DNA of 42,788 nucleotides from a bacterium. Its GTDB lineage: Bacteria; Bacillota; Clostridia; Oscillospirales; Acutalibacteraceae. Where the stretch lies: NCBI GenBank assembly GCA_030535285.1, contig JAUMXX010000003.1:1-42788 (forward strand), in the 5' to 3' direction. Positions 33,955-42,788 of the stretch are shown piece by piece. The notes beneath the pieces are model-generated. The model saw only the letters and a program-made list of their open reading frames with translations, was not told where the DNA came from and searched no databases. Positions within the stretch are counted from its first letter, which is position 1. Each line of letters starts with the position of its first letter. The position numbers were made by a program, and so were the translations under genes.

Positions 33955-35817
33955 TTAACCTCTTCTCCTACCGTTTGATTTTGAATCCCATCTGCCTTTG
34001 GCTCTTACAACCTTCTTGCCCTTTGCAGAACCCGATACACCCGGAATCAAACAATGTTTCCCAAAACCTATCAAATCCTCCCTGCCCGCCTTTTTCAATG
34101 CAACTGCAACCTGCTGACGATTCTCGGGTTTGAAATACTGTAACAATGCTCTTTGCAAAGACTTCTCCTGCATCGTCTTCGGTACATACACCGTTTCCAT
34201 AGTATGCGGATCCAAACCGGTGTAATACATACATGTTGATATTGTCCCCGGCGTAGGATAAAAATCCTGGACCTGTTGCGGCCGAATTTTTTCCTTTTTT
34301 AAAAATTCAGCCAATTTTACAGCATCACGCAATGTGCTGCCCGGATGACTCGACATGAGATACGGTACTAAATACTGCTCCTTGTTTATACTTTTTGTAT
34401 AGCTGTAAAACCTTTCGGCAAAAGCTTTATAAGCCTCAATATGCGGTTTACCCATCCTGTCCAATACCGCTGCCGAACAATGCTCAGGTGCAACCTTTAG
34501 TTGACCGCTTACATAATGCTTTATCAATTCTTTAAAAAACAAATCCGATTTGTCCTGCATTAAATAATCGAATCTTATTCCCGAACGGATAAATACCCGT
34601 TTAACACCCTTGACGGAGCGAATCTTTTTTAAAATTTCCAAATATTCGCTATGGTCAACATTTAACTTCTTGCAAGGTATAGGCGCCAAACACTTTTTAG
34701 CTTTGCACATACCGTATTTGCTCTGCTTGTCACACGAAGGAATACGGAAATTTGCAGTAGGACCGCCTACATCATGAATATAACCCTTGAAATGCGGGTT
34801 TTTAACAAGAATATCAACCTCTTTTAAAATTGATTCCTCACTTCTGACCGCGACTCGACGCCCTTGATGATATGCTATGGAACAAAAATTACAAGCACCG
34901 AAACAGCCTCGGTTATGGGTTATGGAAAATTCAACTTCTTTTATTCCGGGAACTCCACCCGACTTTTCATACGAAGGGTGATAATACCTCTCATAAGGCA
35001 GACCGTAAACACGATCTAATTCCGCAGTTGTCAGCGGCGGCATCGGTTTGTTTTGAACAACATATCTTTTCAGATGAGGTTGAATCAGCACCTTACCGAT
35101 AACATCATCCTGCTCATCATATTGAATCCGACAAGCCTCAGCATAGGCTTTTTTTGATTCACTCACCTCTTCACAGGACGCCAAAACTATACCCTTAAGG
35201 CCATCAATATTGTCCGACACATAACAAGTTCCCTTTATATCGGTTAAATCACCGACTAACTCGCCGTTATTAAGTCTGTCCGCAATCTCAACCGTCTGCT
35301 TTTCACCCATACCAAAGGTTAACAAATCAGCGGTTGAATCAATTAAAATTGAGGGCATTACACTATCAGACCAATAATCATAATGAGCAAATCGACGCAA
35401 CGACGCCTCCAACCCACCGATGATAATCGGCACATTTCCATATGCTTTTCTAATCAAGCGGCAATACACCATAACAGCTCGATCGGGTCTTTTACCTGCC
35501 CTGCCACCCGGTGAAAAGGCATCATCACTGCGTTTTCTCAACGCTGCTGTATAATGCGCAACCATTGAATCAATGTTGCCTGAATTAACCATAAATGCCA
35601 ATCTTGGTCTGCCAAATGTTTGGATATCTTTAATACTATTAAAATCGGGTTGTGAAACTATTCCAACCTTATATCCTCTATCCTCAAGTACACGCGATAT
35701 TATCGCGGTACCAAATGACGGATGATCAACATAAGCATCACCCGTAACAATGACAAAATCAACACTGTCCCAGTTTCTGTCAATCATATCCTGTCTGGAA
35801 ATCGGCAAAAAAGGCAT
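33955..35817 (-). CDS. YgiQ family radical SAM protein
   Basis: The 620 residues have the YgiQ/UPF0313 layout: an N-terminal B12-like region (VDFVIVTGDAYVDHPSFGTAIISRVLEDRGY; given as residues 18-48), LEASLRRFAHYDYWSD near 162, the radical SAM cluster site GCFGACNFCS near 309 (CxxxCxxC), and a long C-terminal part with QDFYPTPGTISTCMYYTG. The Lys/Arg-rich tail is common. Substrate is unknown for the family. It starts 1 nt after the ftsK stop with GGAGG, so it is part of that operon. Confidence 0.93.
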   Translation of the reverse strand: MPFLPISRQDMIDRNWDSVDFVIVTGDAYVDHPSFGTAIISRVLEDRGYKVGIVSQPDFNSIKDIQTFGRPRLAFMVNSGNIDSMVAHYTAALRKRSDDAFSPGGRAGKRPDRAVMVYCRLIRKAYGNVPIIIGGLEASLRRFAHYDYWSDSVMPSILIDSTADLLTFGMGEKQTVEIADRLNNGELVGDLTDIKGTCYVSDNIDGLKGIVLASCEEVSESKKAYAEACRIQYDEQDDVIGKVLIQPHLKRYVVQNKPMPPLTTAELDRVYGLPYERYYHPSYEKSGGVPGIKEVEFSITHNRGCFGACNFCSIAYHQGRRVAVRSEESILKEVDILVKNPHFKGYIHDVGGPTANFRIPSCDKQSKYGMCKAKKCLAPIPCKKLNVDHSEYLEILKKIRSVKGVKRVFIRSGIRFDYLMQDKSDLFFKELIKHYVSGQLKVAPEHCSAAVLDRMGKPHIEAYKAFAERFYSYTKSINKEQYLVPYLMSSHPGSTLRDAVKLAEFLKKEKIRPQQVQDFYPTPGTISTCMYYTGLDPHTMETVYVPKTMQEKSLQRALLQYFKPENRQQVAVALKKAGREDLIGFGKHCLIPGVSGSAKGKKVVRAKGRWDSKSNGRRRG

Positions 35818-35818
35818 A

Positions 35819-38227
35819 CTATTCCTCCACCCGCGCCTGCATTTCTAATAACTGCGCCTTTGAAATCAACACCTGACGCGGTTTTGAACCCTCATACGGA
35901 CCTACAATTCCACGCTCTTCCATCTGATCAACAATCCTTGCAGCACGCGCATAACCAAGTTTTAAGCGACGCTGCAGAAGTGATGTTGAAGCCTGCCCGG
36001 CGTCAACAACGCACTGAATAGCATCCATCAACATCGGATCGTCATCACTCGGCAAATCTTCTGACAGTCCGCTTTTTGCAGCCTTTTCCTTGGCGGCTTG
36101 ACGCTCTATTTCCATCATTACATCTTCGTCATATTCGGTTGTTTTATCATCCTTAATATACTCTAAAACCCTCTCAATTTCATCATCACTCACAAAACAT
36201 CCCTGAACACGCTGTGGCTTTATAGAACCCGAGGGGAAGAAAAGCATATCGCCGCGTCCCAACAATTTTTCGGCGCCACCCATATCAATTATGGTACGGC
36301 TGTCAACCTGGGAAGAAACAGCAAATGCAACCCTCGACGGAATGTTTGCCTTAATAAGTCCGGTAACGACATCTACAGACGGACGTTGGGTTGCGATTAT
36401 CAAGTGCATTCCGGCCGCACGGGCTTTTTGAGCAATACGGCAGATATTATCCTCAACCTCGTTTGGAGCGCTCATCATAAGGTCAGCAAGCTCATCAATT
36501 ACAATAACTATCTGCGGCATTTTCACAATATCTTCACGGGTTTGTGCAACCTTGTTGTAGCCCTCAAGATTCTTAACATGAATCTCGTCGAACATTTTAT
36601 AGCGTTTTTCCATTTCGGTAACCGCCCAGCCGAGCGCACCCGAAGCCTTTCGGGGATCGGTAACCACAGGAACAAGCAAATGCGGTATTCCGTTATAGAC
36701 ACCCAATTCAACTACCTTCGGGTCAATGAGCAAAAGTTTAACCTCGTCGGGAGTTGCCTTGTAAAGCAAACTGATTAATATAGAGTTAATGCAGACTGAT
36801 TTTCCCGAACCGGTAGCTCCGGCAATCAATCCGTGCGGCATTTTTGCAATATCAGTAACCATTATTTCACCGGCAATATCCTTACCGATTGCAACCGAAA
36901 GTTTCGATTTTGAATTTGTAAATGTTGAAGATTCAATAACCTCCCTAACCGAAACCATGCTTACCTTTTTATTAGGCACCTCTATACCTACAGCCGGTTT
37001 GTTAGGTATAGGCGCTTCAATTCTTACTCCCGCGGTTGCCAGATTTAATGCTATATCATCAGCCAGATTTGTAATTTTACTGATTTTTACACCGGCAGAC
37101 GGCTGCAATTCATACCTTGTGACAGCAGGGCCGCGACTTATATCAATAATACGGGTTTCGACACCGAAACTACGCAAGGTGTCAACCAACTTTGTTGCAG
37201 TAGACTCAAGTTCATTGCTAACACTTCTGGCATTTTGTGTCTTTACAGGTGCCAACAGTGATGTCGGCGGATAGCGATAGGTATCATGTTCACCGCCCGC
37301 AACATTTTCAGGCGCGACAAACCCACCGCTTTGGGTGTCCTCGCGTTTTTTGTTTATTGTCTGATTAATTTTTTCAATTAACTCTTCATTCTCGGGTTTT
37401 GTTTCCGCGTTATCCGACCTGCTGTCTGAATCGGCAGACGTGATCGGTTTCCCGGCTTCATCTGTGCCTTTATATGTATTCAACAATCTGCGTTTCTTCT
37501 TTTGAAGTCCGTCTTCCTCCTGAGAAAGTCTTTCAGCCTCTTCCTCGACATCAAGCGGAATATCATAATTAAACCTGTCATTTTTTTGTACTTTCTCTGA
37601 ATATTGACTATAGGCATTCTCCGCAGCATTTTCAATGTGTTTAACAGGCTTAGAAAGCATTTTGAAAAATGACATAAGAGTTGTTCCGGTCATCAGCATC
37701 AAAACTACGAAAATAATTAAAATCATAATAATTGATGCGCCAACCGTATCAAACAACTCATTGAACGGATACGCAATTAACGCACCAAATGCACCGCCGC
37801 CCTTACAGACGACTCCTTTGAGATAAGCCTTGCCAATGCAATCAATAAACCCGTCATATGAACGGTTCAACAATATTTCAATCAATGATCCTATAAAGCA
37901 AACTATTATGCTCGCCTCGATCAACTTGGCTGAAACACTCCCGTAAAGCCTGTCCATTGCGCAAAGAACCGAAACGGTCCCCAGCACAATTGGCCATGCG
38001 TAAAAACAAATACCGAAAAGACCGAACATGAAATTATGGATTGAATTCCACACCCTTTCACCTTTTACAAGTGCGATACACAAAAGTAAAAGGGAAACAG
38101 CAAACAGGATTATTGCTGCAATCTGACGTCTGCCTGCACTCTTCATACGCCGCTGTTCAGCTTCTCGCCGCTTGATTTCAGTAGCAGTAGCGCTGTTTTT
38201 CTTTCTTGTTTTAGATTTTGCAGCCAT
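35819..38227 (-). CDS. ftsK: DNA translocase FtsK/SpoIIIE
   Basis: This ATP-driven pump moves chromosomal DNA through the division or sporulation septum. The 802 residues have four N-terminal membrane helices (about 33-54, 70-92, 100-120, 160-185), an acidic and basic linker to about 330, the motor with Walker A AGATGSGKSVCIN near 465 and Walker B VIVIDELADLM near 575, and a C-terminal winged-helix gamma domain (LLQRRLKLGYARAARIVDQM near 740) that reads the orienting DNA repeats. The TepA-like gene upstream is the usual neighbour of spoIIIE in Firmicutes. Whether it serves sporulation, vegetative division or both cannot be told. Confidence 0.96.
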   Translation of the reverse strand: MAAKSKTRKKNSATATEIKRREAEQRRMKSAGRRQIAAIILFAVSLLLLCIALVKGERVWNSIHNFMFGLFGICFYAWPIVLGTVSVLCAMDRLYGSVSAKLIEASIIVCFIGSLIEILLNRSYDGFIDCIGKAYLKGVVCKGGGAFGALIAYPFNELFDTVGASIIMILIIFVVLMLMTGTTLMSFFKMLSKPVKHIENAAENAYSQYSEKVQKNDRFNYDIPLDVEEEAERLSQEEDGLQKKKRRLLNTYKGTDEAGKPITSADSDSRSDNAETKPENEELIEKINQTINKKREDTQSGGFVAPENVAGGEHDTYRYPPTSLLAPVKTQNARSVSNELESTATKLVDTLRSFGVETRIIDISRGPAVTRYELQPSAGVKISKITNLADDIALNLATAGVRIEAPIPNKPAVGIEVPNKKVSMVSVREVIESSTFTNSKSKLSVAIGKDIAGEIMVTDIAKMPHGLIAGATGSGKSVCINSILISLLYKATPDEVKLLLIDPKVVELGVYNGIPHLLVPVVTDPRKASGALGWAVTEMEKRYKMFDEIHVKNLEGYNKVAQTREDIVKMPQIVIVIDELADLMMSAPNEVEDNICRIAQKARAAGMHLIIATQRPSVDVVTGLIKANIPSRVAFAVSSQVDSRTIIDMGGAEKLLGRGDMLFFPSGSIKPQRVQGCFVSDDEIERVLEYIKDDKTTEYDEDVMMEIERQAAKEKAAKSGLSEDLPSDDDPMLMDAIQCVVDAGQASTSLLQRRLKLGYARAARIVDQMEERGIVGPYEGSKPRQVLISKAQLLEMQARVEE

Positions 38228-38262
38228 ATTTCTACTCCCCCAACATAGCCCATATACTTCAT

Positions 38263-38454
38263 TTAAAGTAACGACTTATTTTTAAACTTCTTATGAAAAT
38301 GCCGACGTTTTGAGCTGACAATACGACAAACGTCATACACGCCGCCGTCATTATATAACTCTACCGTCATATCTAACAAATGCAAAATTTTTTTATCCTG
38401 CGAATAATCTTCCGAAAATAAGCCATCCCCGACCTGTGCATAATTAAACCTCAT
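38263..38454 (-). CDS. Small protein at the YlzJ position
   Basis: The 63-residue product (start [16 protein letters not shown], end [15 protein letters not shown]) overlaps the tepA stop by ATGA and precedes ftsK, the place held by YlzJ-like genes in Bacillus and many Clostridia. The sequence itself shows only faint likeness to YlzJ, so the assignment rests on position. The tail is very basic. No function can be given. Confidence 0.6.
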   Translation of the reverse strand: MRFNYAQVGDGLFSEDYSQDKKILHLLDMTVELYNDGGVYDVCRIVSSKRRHFHKKFKNKSLL

Positions 38455-39176
38455 TTTTGTCCTTCCTCACCATCAATCATAGAGTAAAGGCAATTGATGA
38501 TATCAGACAACGATCCTATGCTGTCGATAAGCCCTTTTTCCACAGCTGATTGACCGTCAAGCACCGTACCGATATCGGTAACAAGTTCCCCCGTATTCAT
38601 CATCAATTTTTCAAATTCTTCCCGACTTATAGAAGAATTAGAGGTCACAAAGTTTGTAATTCTGTCCTGAATTTTATCGAAATAATACATCGTCTGCGGA
38701 ACACCCAAAACGAGACCGTTCATCCTGACCGGGTGAATTGTCATTGTTGCAGACGGAACAATAAATGACCTTTTTGCCGACACAGCAAGCGGAACCCCGA
38801 TAGAGTGTCCGCCGCCAAGGACCAGTGAAACAGTAGGTTTGCTCATCCCGGAAATCAGTTCTGCAATCGCAAGTCCTGCTTCAACATCCCCACCGACAGT
38901 ATTCAGAATAATAAGCAGACCTTTTATTGACGGGTCCTCCTCAACCGCAATTAACTGCGGTATTACATGTTCATACTTGGTTGTTTTATTTTGAGTAGGC
39001 AAAACATCATGCCCCTCAATCTGACCGATAATCGTCAAACAATGTATAACATGTCTTCCGTTAGCCGCTGTTATTGACCCGTTTTCTTTAATCTGGTCAA
39101 ACTGTTCCTCTAAAATACCCGATCCGCTGTCTTCTCTTTTTTTATCATTGTCTTTTTTGTATTTATTGTTTTCCAT
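38451..39176 (-). CDS. TepA-like ClpP-fold protease
   Basis: The 241 residues form a ClpP/crotonase-fold serine peptidase of the TepA (translocation-enhancing protein) type. After a charged tail, [38 protein letters not shown] near 93, the nucleophile in [14 protein letters not shown] near 117 and the His in [11 protein letters not shown] near 143 are visible. It acts in the cytosol or at the membrane; in B. subtilis TepA is linked to handling of signal peptides. GAGGTG lies before the ATG at 39176; the frame opens five codons earlier. First gene of the leftward operon leading to ftsK and ygiQ. Confidence 0.92.
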   Translation of the reverse strand: MENNKYKKDNDKKREDSGSGILEEQFDQIKENGSITAANGRHVIHCLTIIGQIEGHDVLPTQNKTTKYEHVIPQLIAVEEDPSIKGLLIILNTVGGDVEAGLAIAELISGMSKPTVSLVLGGGHSIGVPLAVSAKRSFIVPSATMTIHPVRMNGLVLGVPQTMYYFDKIQDRITNFVTSNSSISREEFEKLMMNTGELVTDIGTVLDGQSAVEKGLIDSIGSLSDIINCLYSMIDGEEGQK

Positions 39177-39371
39177 TATATTGCACCTCAATCAAAATAG
39201 ATATATATCTTTTATGATTGACACCGCAACATAAAAAAATACAATAATTCCAAAATAAAAGTTAAAAACAACTATATAGGTAATTATATCACCAAAACTC
39301 AGTATATACAAGAAAAAAGACAATTAATATCAGCACTTATTTTTTAATCAAAACCGAACCCGAGCAATAGA

Positions 39372-39404
39372 ATAAAAGCTGTGCAACCAAAAATGCTGCA
39401 CAGC
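39372..39404 (-). terminator. Terminator after the TPM-domain gene
   Basis: GCTGTGCA (39378-39385) and TGCACAGC (39397-39404); read on the minus strand it is followed by TTTTATT. Confidence 0.85.
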
Positions 39405-39422
39405 CTGTTTGATTAATACATT

Positions 39423-40199
39423 TTAAAACTTTCCGGAACGTCCGCCTCCGCCGAAACTTCCGCCTCCGCCGCCGAAGCGGCCTCCTCCAAAGCCACCTCC
39501 GCCACCGAAGCGGCCTCCGCCAAAGCCACGAGGAAAACCGATAGGCAAAAACATAGCAAAACGTTTGTTTCTGGAGATAAATAAATATAAAAGTATTACA
39601 ACAATTATTATCAAAATCCTCCACCAAGTAAACAGAGATTCTTGGCTGTTCATTGCTTCATAATCGTAGGTCTTGTCGGGTTGTAATCCATATTCGTTAT
39701 ACACCTCATTAACAACCGAGTTGTATACCGCGAGCATTCCCTCAGAATAATCACCACTCTTAAAATGCGGATTACCATAGGTCGTTCGTATTTTAGCAGC
39801 CTTTGCATCCGGAATTGCACCCTCAAGTCCGTAACCTACAAATATACCGAATTCTCTGTCCTTAACCGCCAGCAACAAAACAACACCGTTGTTCTTTTTC
39901 TTATCTCCGACTCCCCATTCTCTTCCTAAATAGGTGCCGTACTCATCGAAATCTGCACCATCAATTGTATCGACCGTAACGGCAACAACCTGTGCTGAGA
40001 CCTTCTTTTCGAGCGAAACGCCCAAACTCATCATCTCTTGTTCATCGGCAGCCGTAATAACCCCCGCATAATCGTTCACAAAAAAATTATCGGTGGGCTT
40101 GGGAAATTTATATCCCGTTAACACAATCAACAATAAAAACAACAGGGTTAGCTTTGGAATCAGACGCGCTAATTTGTTCCTTATTATTTTCATACACAT
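39423..40199 (-). CDS. TPM-domain (YgcG-like) membrane protein with Gly-rich tail
   Basis: The 258 residues have an N-terminal signal/anchor (LTLLFLLLIVLTGY), a TPM domain outside the membrane (FVNDYAGVITAADEQEMMSLG near 39, VVAVTVDTIDG, KKNNGVVLLLAVKDREFGIFVGYGLEGAIPD split near 100-130), a membrane helix (about 193-210) and a tail of FGGG/RFGGGGG repeats ending SGKF. This is the YgcG layout often encoded next to LemA. TPM domains have been linked to photosystem repair in plants; the bacterial role is unclear. The ATG overlaps the lemA stop (TGATG), so translation is coupled. Confidence 0.92.
   Translation of the reverse strand: MCMKIIRNKLARLIPKLTLLFLLLIVLTGYKFPKPTDNFFVNDYAGVITAADEQEMMSLGVSLEKKVSAQVVAVTVDTIDGADFDEYGTYLGREWGVGDKKKNNGVVLLLAVKDREFGIFVGYGLEGAIPDAKAAKIRTTYGNPHFKSGDYSEGMLAVYNSVVNEVYNEYGLQPDKTYDYEAMNSQESLFTWWRILIIIVVILLYLFISRNKRFAMFLPIGFPRGFGGGRFGGGGGFGGGRFGGGGGSFGGGGRSGKF
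39472..39530. repeat. 33-bp tandem repeat in the Gly-rich tail
   Basis: CCGAAGCGGCCTCC…CCAAAGCCAC occurs at 39472 and again at 39505, a 33-bp period (11 codons). It encodes the RFGGG/FGGG units and could vary in copy number by slippage. Confidence 0.75.
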
Positions 40200-40765
40200 C
40201 AGAATATAACTTCAGGTGCGGTTTCTGCACCGGCTTCTGCCCGGAAATAATCAACTGAATCAAATCCGAATATTGACGCTATAATAACGCTCGGAAATTT
40301 TTTAATCGCAGAATTATATGTCTTTGCCGCTGCATTATAATCATTTCTCGCAACAGCAATACGATTCTCAGTACCCTCTAACTGTTCCTGCAAATTAAGG
40401 AAATTCTCGTTCGCTTTTAACTCCGGATAAGCCTCCGCCACCGCAAGCAAATTATTAAGCGCAACGGTCAAATTTTCCTGAGCCTCCGATAATTCTTTCA
40501 TATTGGAAGCGGCGGAAAGCTTTGCTCTTGCGTCCGATACAGCAGCAAAAACCTCTTTTTCATGGGCAGCATATCCCTTTACGGTTTCAACCAAATTAGG
40601 AACAAGATCCGCCCTGCGCTGAAGCTGTGACTGAATAACGGCATATTTTTCATCCACCGTCTCGTTTTTGCTTACAAGCCCGTTATAAGAACCGATTATA
40701 CTGGAAATTAAAATCACAATTATTAGTGCAACAACACCCAACACAATCCACTTTTTTGTTTTCAT
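40199..40765 (-). CDS. lemA: LemA family protein
   Basis: The 188 residues begin with a short cytosolic lead and one membrane helix (WIVLGVVALIIVILISSII), then the long helical LemA domain: NGLVSKNETVDEKYAVIQSQ, RRADLVPNLVETVKGYAAHE near 55, ENFLNLQEQLEGTENRIAVARNDYN (given as about 122-146) and FPSVIIASIFGF. The family is widespread, and its function is not known; it is often paired with a TPM-domain gene, as here. GGAGG lies before the ATG at 40765, so the 14 extra codons that are open upstream are not counted. Confidence 0.94.
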   Translation of the reverse strand: MKTKKWIVLGVVALIIVILISSIIGSYNGLVSKNETVDEKYAVIQSQLQRRADLVPNLVETVKGYAAHEKEVFAAVSDARAKLSAASNMKELSEAQENLTVALNNLLAVAEAYPELKANENFLNLQEQLEGTENRIAVARNDYNAAAKTYNSAIKKFPSVIIASIFGFDSVDYFRAEAGAETAPEVIF

Positions 40766-40852
40766 TTTTACAGCCTCCATTTTACTATACAATACAAAAC
40801 AACACAAAAAATGACTGCTTTGCTTAAAATTATTATATTATATTGAAATATT

Positions 40853-41488
40853 TTATTCAATATCTATCTTTTTTATACATTGATCTGCAATTTCCCTTAT
40901 TTTTTTCAGTGCATCAACCAGTTCGGCAATATCATCGTTTTCCTGCCGGCAGATTGAAAAAGATTCTTTTAACAAAACGTTAAAATACTCACATATAGCC
41001 TTTACAAATGATATTGCAAACACTTCCATGTTATCATGAAAAAATTTAGCCTGTTCGACATTATCATGAAAAACAAGGCAATCAGCGATTATGGGTGCCT
41101 GCACTTTTGAAAAACTATCTGTGTTTTTAAATTCATTTATAAACACAGCACCGTTATAAAACTCTTCTCTGCAATTTCTGATTTGATCAGCCATACGGTA
41201 TGCTATTGATGACGAATCCATTGAGTTTACATAAAGCGATGAGAATTTCCGATCGTGCATGACAGAATCCATAGTATTAGGTATGTAACACAAATCCGGT
41301 TTTATAGCATTACACTCAGCAACTGCGTCTTGTATTCTCGAATTGTTGTCAACATAAAAATCAATTGAAGACCGGGAAAAATATTTGCAAATCAGGTTTA
41401 CATAGCTCTTGATGTGCGACATTTCACTATCGCAAACTACACATCTTCCTCTTCTCGTAATCCCCGACATAATAAAAATCCTCGGCAT
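40853..41488 (-). CDS. Amidase_3-like protein lacking zinc ligands (tentative)
   Basis: I do not recognise a named family for sure. The 211 residues resemble in layout the N-acetylmuramoyl-L-alanine amidase fold: an opening strand RIFIMSG, SHIKSYVNLICKYF, IDFYVDNNSRIQDAVAECNAIKPDLCYIPN (residues 42-71), and a late helix run AKFFHDNMEVFAISFVKAICEYFNV. In active amidases the matching places hold DPGHGG, a Glu, IHAN and ELGF; here they read IMSGIT, no clear Glu, IPNT and DCLVF. If the likeness is real, this is a dead amidase. There is no signal peptide. GGAGGTG 7 nt before the ATG lies inside a long hairpin. Confidence 0.6.
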   Translation of the reverse strand: MPRIFIMSGITRRGRCVVCDSEMSHIKSYVNLICKYFSRSSIDFYVDNNSRIQDAVAECNAIKPDLCYIPNTMDSVMHDRKFSSLYVNSMDSSSIAYRMADQIRNCREEFYNGAVFINEFKNTDSFSKVQAPIIADCLVFHDNVEQAKFFHDNMEVFAISFVKAICEYFNVLLKESFSICRQENDDIAELVDALKKIREIADQCIKKIDIE

Positions 41489-41490
41489 AT

Positions 41491-41525
41491 AAAATCACCT
41501 CCATACATACTATGAAGGTGATTTT
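41491..41525 (-). terminator. Hairpin after clpC that covers the next gene's ribosome site
   Basis: On the minus strand a 15-bp stem (AAAATCACCTTCATA with TATGGAGGTGATTTT, loop GTATG) begins 11 nt past the clpC stop and runs up to the start of the next gene. It ends in TTTTATAT and so may terminate clpC transcripts, but it also contains the GGAGGTG of the amidase-like gene. Confidence 0.7.
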
Positions 41526-41536
41526 GTCCATGATGT

Positions 41537-42787
41537 TTACTCAGCCGACTTTTCAAATATAAACTTGCCGTCAATTGCACGACACACCACTTTGTCTCCG
41601 GATTGAATATTATTTTCTAACATTTGTTCGCTCAAAAGATCCTCTATTCCGCTTTGGATTGCACGTCGAAGCGGACGTGCCCCGTAAACATCGTCAAATC
41701 CCTGGTCTGCCACCGTTTTAATTGCCGATTCATCAAAATTAATAGATATATTAATCTGCGCCAACCGCTGTGCTAAATTTTTGAGCATACGGTTTGCTAT
41801 TTCACAAATGTCCTCATGCGTCAACTTATGAAAAACAATAATATCGTCAACACGGTTTAAAAATTCGGGTCGGAATTCACCTTTGAGTTCCTTCAAAACC
41901 AGTTTTTTAATTTCTTCATAAGAACTATCCCCATCTTCCGACTGAGAAAAACCTAAAGATTTTTTCTTTTCGGTAATAAGTCTGGCTCCAACATTAGAAG
42001 TCATAATAATAACTGTGTTCTTAAAATTAACCGTTCTGCCTTGTGAATCGGTCAAAATTCCGTCGTCAAGTATCTGCAACAGCAGATTAAATACATCCGG
42101 ATGCGCCTTTTCTATCTCGTCGAAAAGTATAACAGAATACGGTTGTCTCCTCACTTTTTCGGTCAACTGTCCACCCTCTTCAAATCCAACATATCCGGGA
42201 GGTGATCCAACCAATTTTGAAACCGTATGCTTCTCCATGTATTCCGACATATCCATACGAATCATTGCATTCTCTGTGCCGAACAAAACCTCAGCAAGCG
42301 CTTTGCACAGTTCGGTTTTTCCGACACCGGTGGGTCCGGAAAGAATGAATGACCCTATCGGTCTTTTGGGATCCTTAAGGCCCACTCTGGAGCGCCTTAT
42401 TGCCCTTGAAACCGCCGAAACCGCCTCATCTTGACCTACAATCCTGTCGTGTAGGATTTTTTCCAATTTTAGCAGACGTTCGCTTTCCTCTTCGGTTAAC
42501 TGTACAACCGGTATTTTAGTGGAATCCGAAACAATTTTTGCAATATCCTCAGCGGTTACAACACAATTCAGATCCTCATTTTTTGATTTCCACTCTTCTT
42601 TATTACTGTTGAGTTTCTCGGTTAACTCTTTTTCCCTGTCGCGAAGTTTAGCGGCATTTTCAAAGTCCTGAGAATTAATAGCGCGGTCCTTTTCCTCGCT
42701 TACACCCTTAATCTCGTTTTCAAGCTCAAGTAAATCATTAGGAGTAACCTCGTTTATTATCGGAAGATAAGAAGTCTGATCTGCATT
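41537..42787 (-). CDS. clpC: ATP-dependent Clp protease ATP-binding subunit ClpC (5' end outside window)
   Basis: ClpC is an AAA+ unfoldase that feeds proteins to ClpP. The frame is open to the right edge, and 416 codons are visible. They start within the middle region with a UVR-like coiled segment (DRAINSQDFENAAKLRDREKEL, given as about residues 39-60), then VTAEDIAKIVSDSTKIPV, the second AAA+ domain with DRIVGQDEAV, Walker A GPTGVGKTEL, Walker B VILFDEIEKAHPD, sensor TSNVGA and the C-terminal D2 domain with GARPLRRAIQ. The UVR segment favours ClpC over ClpB. ctsR and mcsAB, its usual partners, would lie beyond the edge if present. Confidence 0.93.
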   Translation of the reverse strand, partial: NADQTSYLPIINEVTPNDLLELENEIKGVSEEKDRAINSQDFENAAKLRDREKELTEKLNSNKEEWKSKNEDLNCVVTAEDIAKIVSDSTKIPVVQLTEEESERLLKLEKILHDRIVGQDEAVSAVSRAIRRSRVGLKDPKRPIGSFILSGPTGVGKTELCKALAEVLFGTENAMIRMDMSEYMEKHTVSKLVGSPPGYVGFEEGGQLTEKVRRQPYSVILFDEIEKAHPDVFNLLLQILDDGILTDSQGRTVNFKNTVIIMTSNVGARLITEKKKSLGFSQSEDGDSSYEEIKKLVLKELKGEFRPEFLNRVDDIIVFHKLTHEDICEIANRMLKNLAQRLAQINISINFDESAIKTVADQGFDDVYGARPLRRAIQSGIEDLLSEQMLENNIQSGDKVVCRAIDGKFIFEKSAE

Positions 42788-42788
42788 A

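Noticed and set aside
39337-39627. Arg/Trp-rich ORF on the minus strand
   Set aside because: It is another frame of the repetitive GGN-rich end of the TPM-domain gene; the RRPLRWRRW pattern is a codon artefact.
1-42788. CRISPR array, tRNA, rRNA, IS element or prophage genes
   Set aside because: No regular direct-repeat array, cloverleaf gene, transposase or integrase was found; apart from short gaps the window is covered by ordinary chromosomal genes.

Overview
The window looks like a chromosomal segment of a low-GC, strictly fermentative Clostridia-type Firmicute. I would guess the Oscillospiraceae/Ruminococcaceae neighbourhood, but the sequence alone does not fix the family. The grounds are AAAGGAGG-type ribosome sites with ATG, GTG and TTG starts, A/T-rich -35/-10 promoters, a SpoIIIE/FtsK–TepA locus, a pyr operon with pyrK and pyrI, and a large multi-subunit [FeFe] hydrogenase operon. 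No phage, IS element, CRISPR array, tRNA or rRNA was seen.

Left part (1-7.8 kb): secE (5' end outside the window), nusG, rplK, rplA, rplJ and rplL read rightward, with a folded leader before rplK and a clear L10-type leader with attenuator before rplJ. A strong terminator closes the block straight after rplL, so rpoB is not the next gene. A family-2 glycosyltransferase follows, convergent with a leftward set of two cyclophilins (one cytoplasmic, one lipoprotein) and rfbA. Then comes nrdR.

Middle (8-23 kb): gltX-glnS-nif3-like form one rightward operon. After a leftward polyprenyl-phosphate glycosyltransferase and a small helical protein, the rightward pyrimidine operon runs pyrC-carB-pyrK-pyrD-pyrF-pyrE-pyrB-pyrI. 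Two oddities stand out: carA is absent from the expected place, and pyrK carries an in-frame TAA at codon 81 while the rest of its frame is intact.

Hydrogenase region (23.2-31.6 kb, leftward): the order of transcription is hydC (NuoE-like), DRTGG protein, RsbW/T-like ATPase, H-cluster sensor-like protein, second DRTGG protein, PHP phosphoesterase, second GHKL ATPase, HndB-like thioredoxin-fold protein, hydB (NuoF-like), hydA. Catalytic subunits at both ends bracket a six-gene module that looks like signalling. A near-consensus Rex operator overlaps the -10 of the operon promoter, which ties expression to the NADH/NAD+ ratio. The pyr and hyd operons converge on two back-to-back terminators enclosed in a 10-bp inverted repeat.

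Right part (31.8-42.8 kb): rhamnulokinase, a DUF378 membrane protein, then the leftward operon tepA-(YlzJ-position ORF)-ftsK/spoIIIE-ygiQ-DUF3006, a lemA/TPM-domain pair, a protein resembling a zinc-less N-acetylmuramoyl-L-alanine amidase, and the 3' two-thirds or less of clpC, cut by the window edge. The start of the amidase-like gene lies in a 15-bp hairpin that hides its ribosome site.
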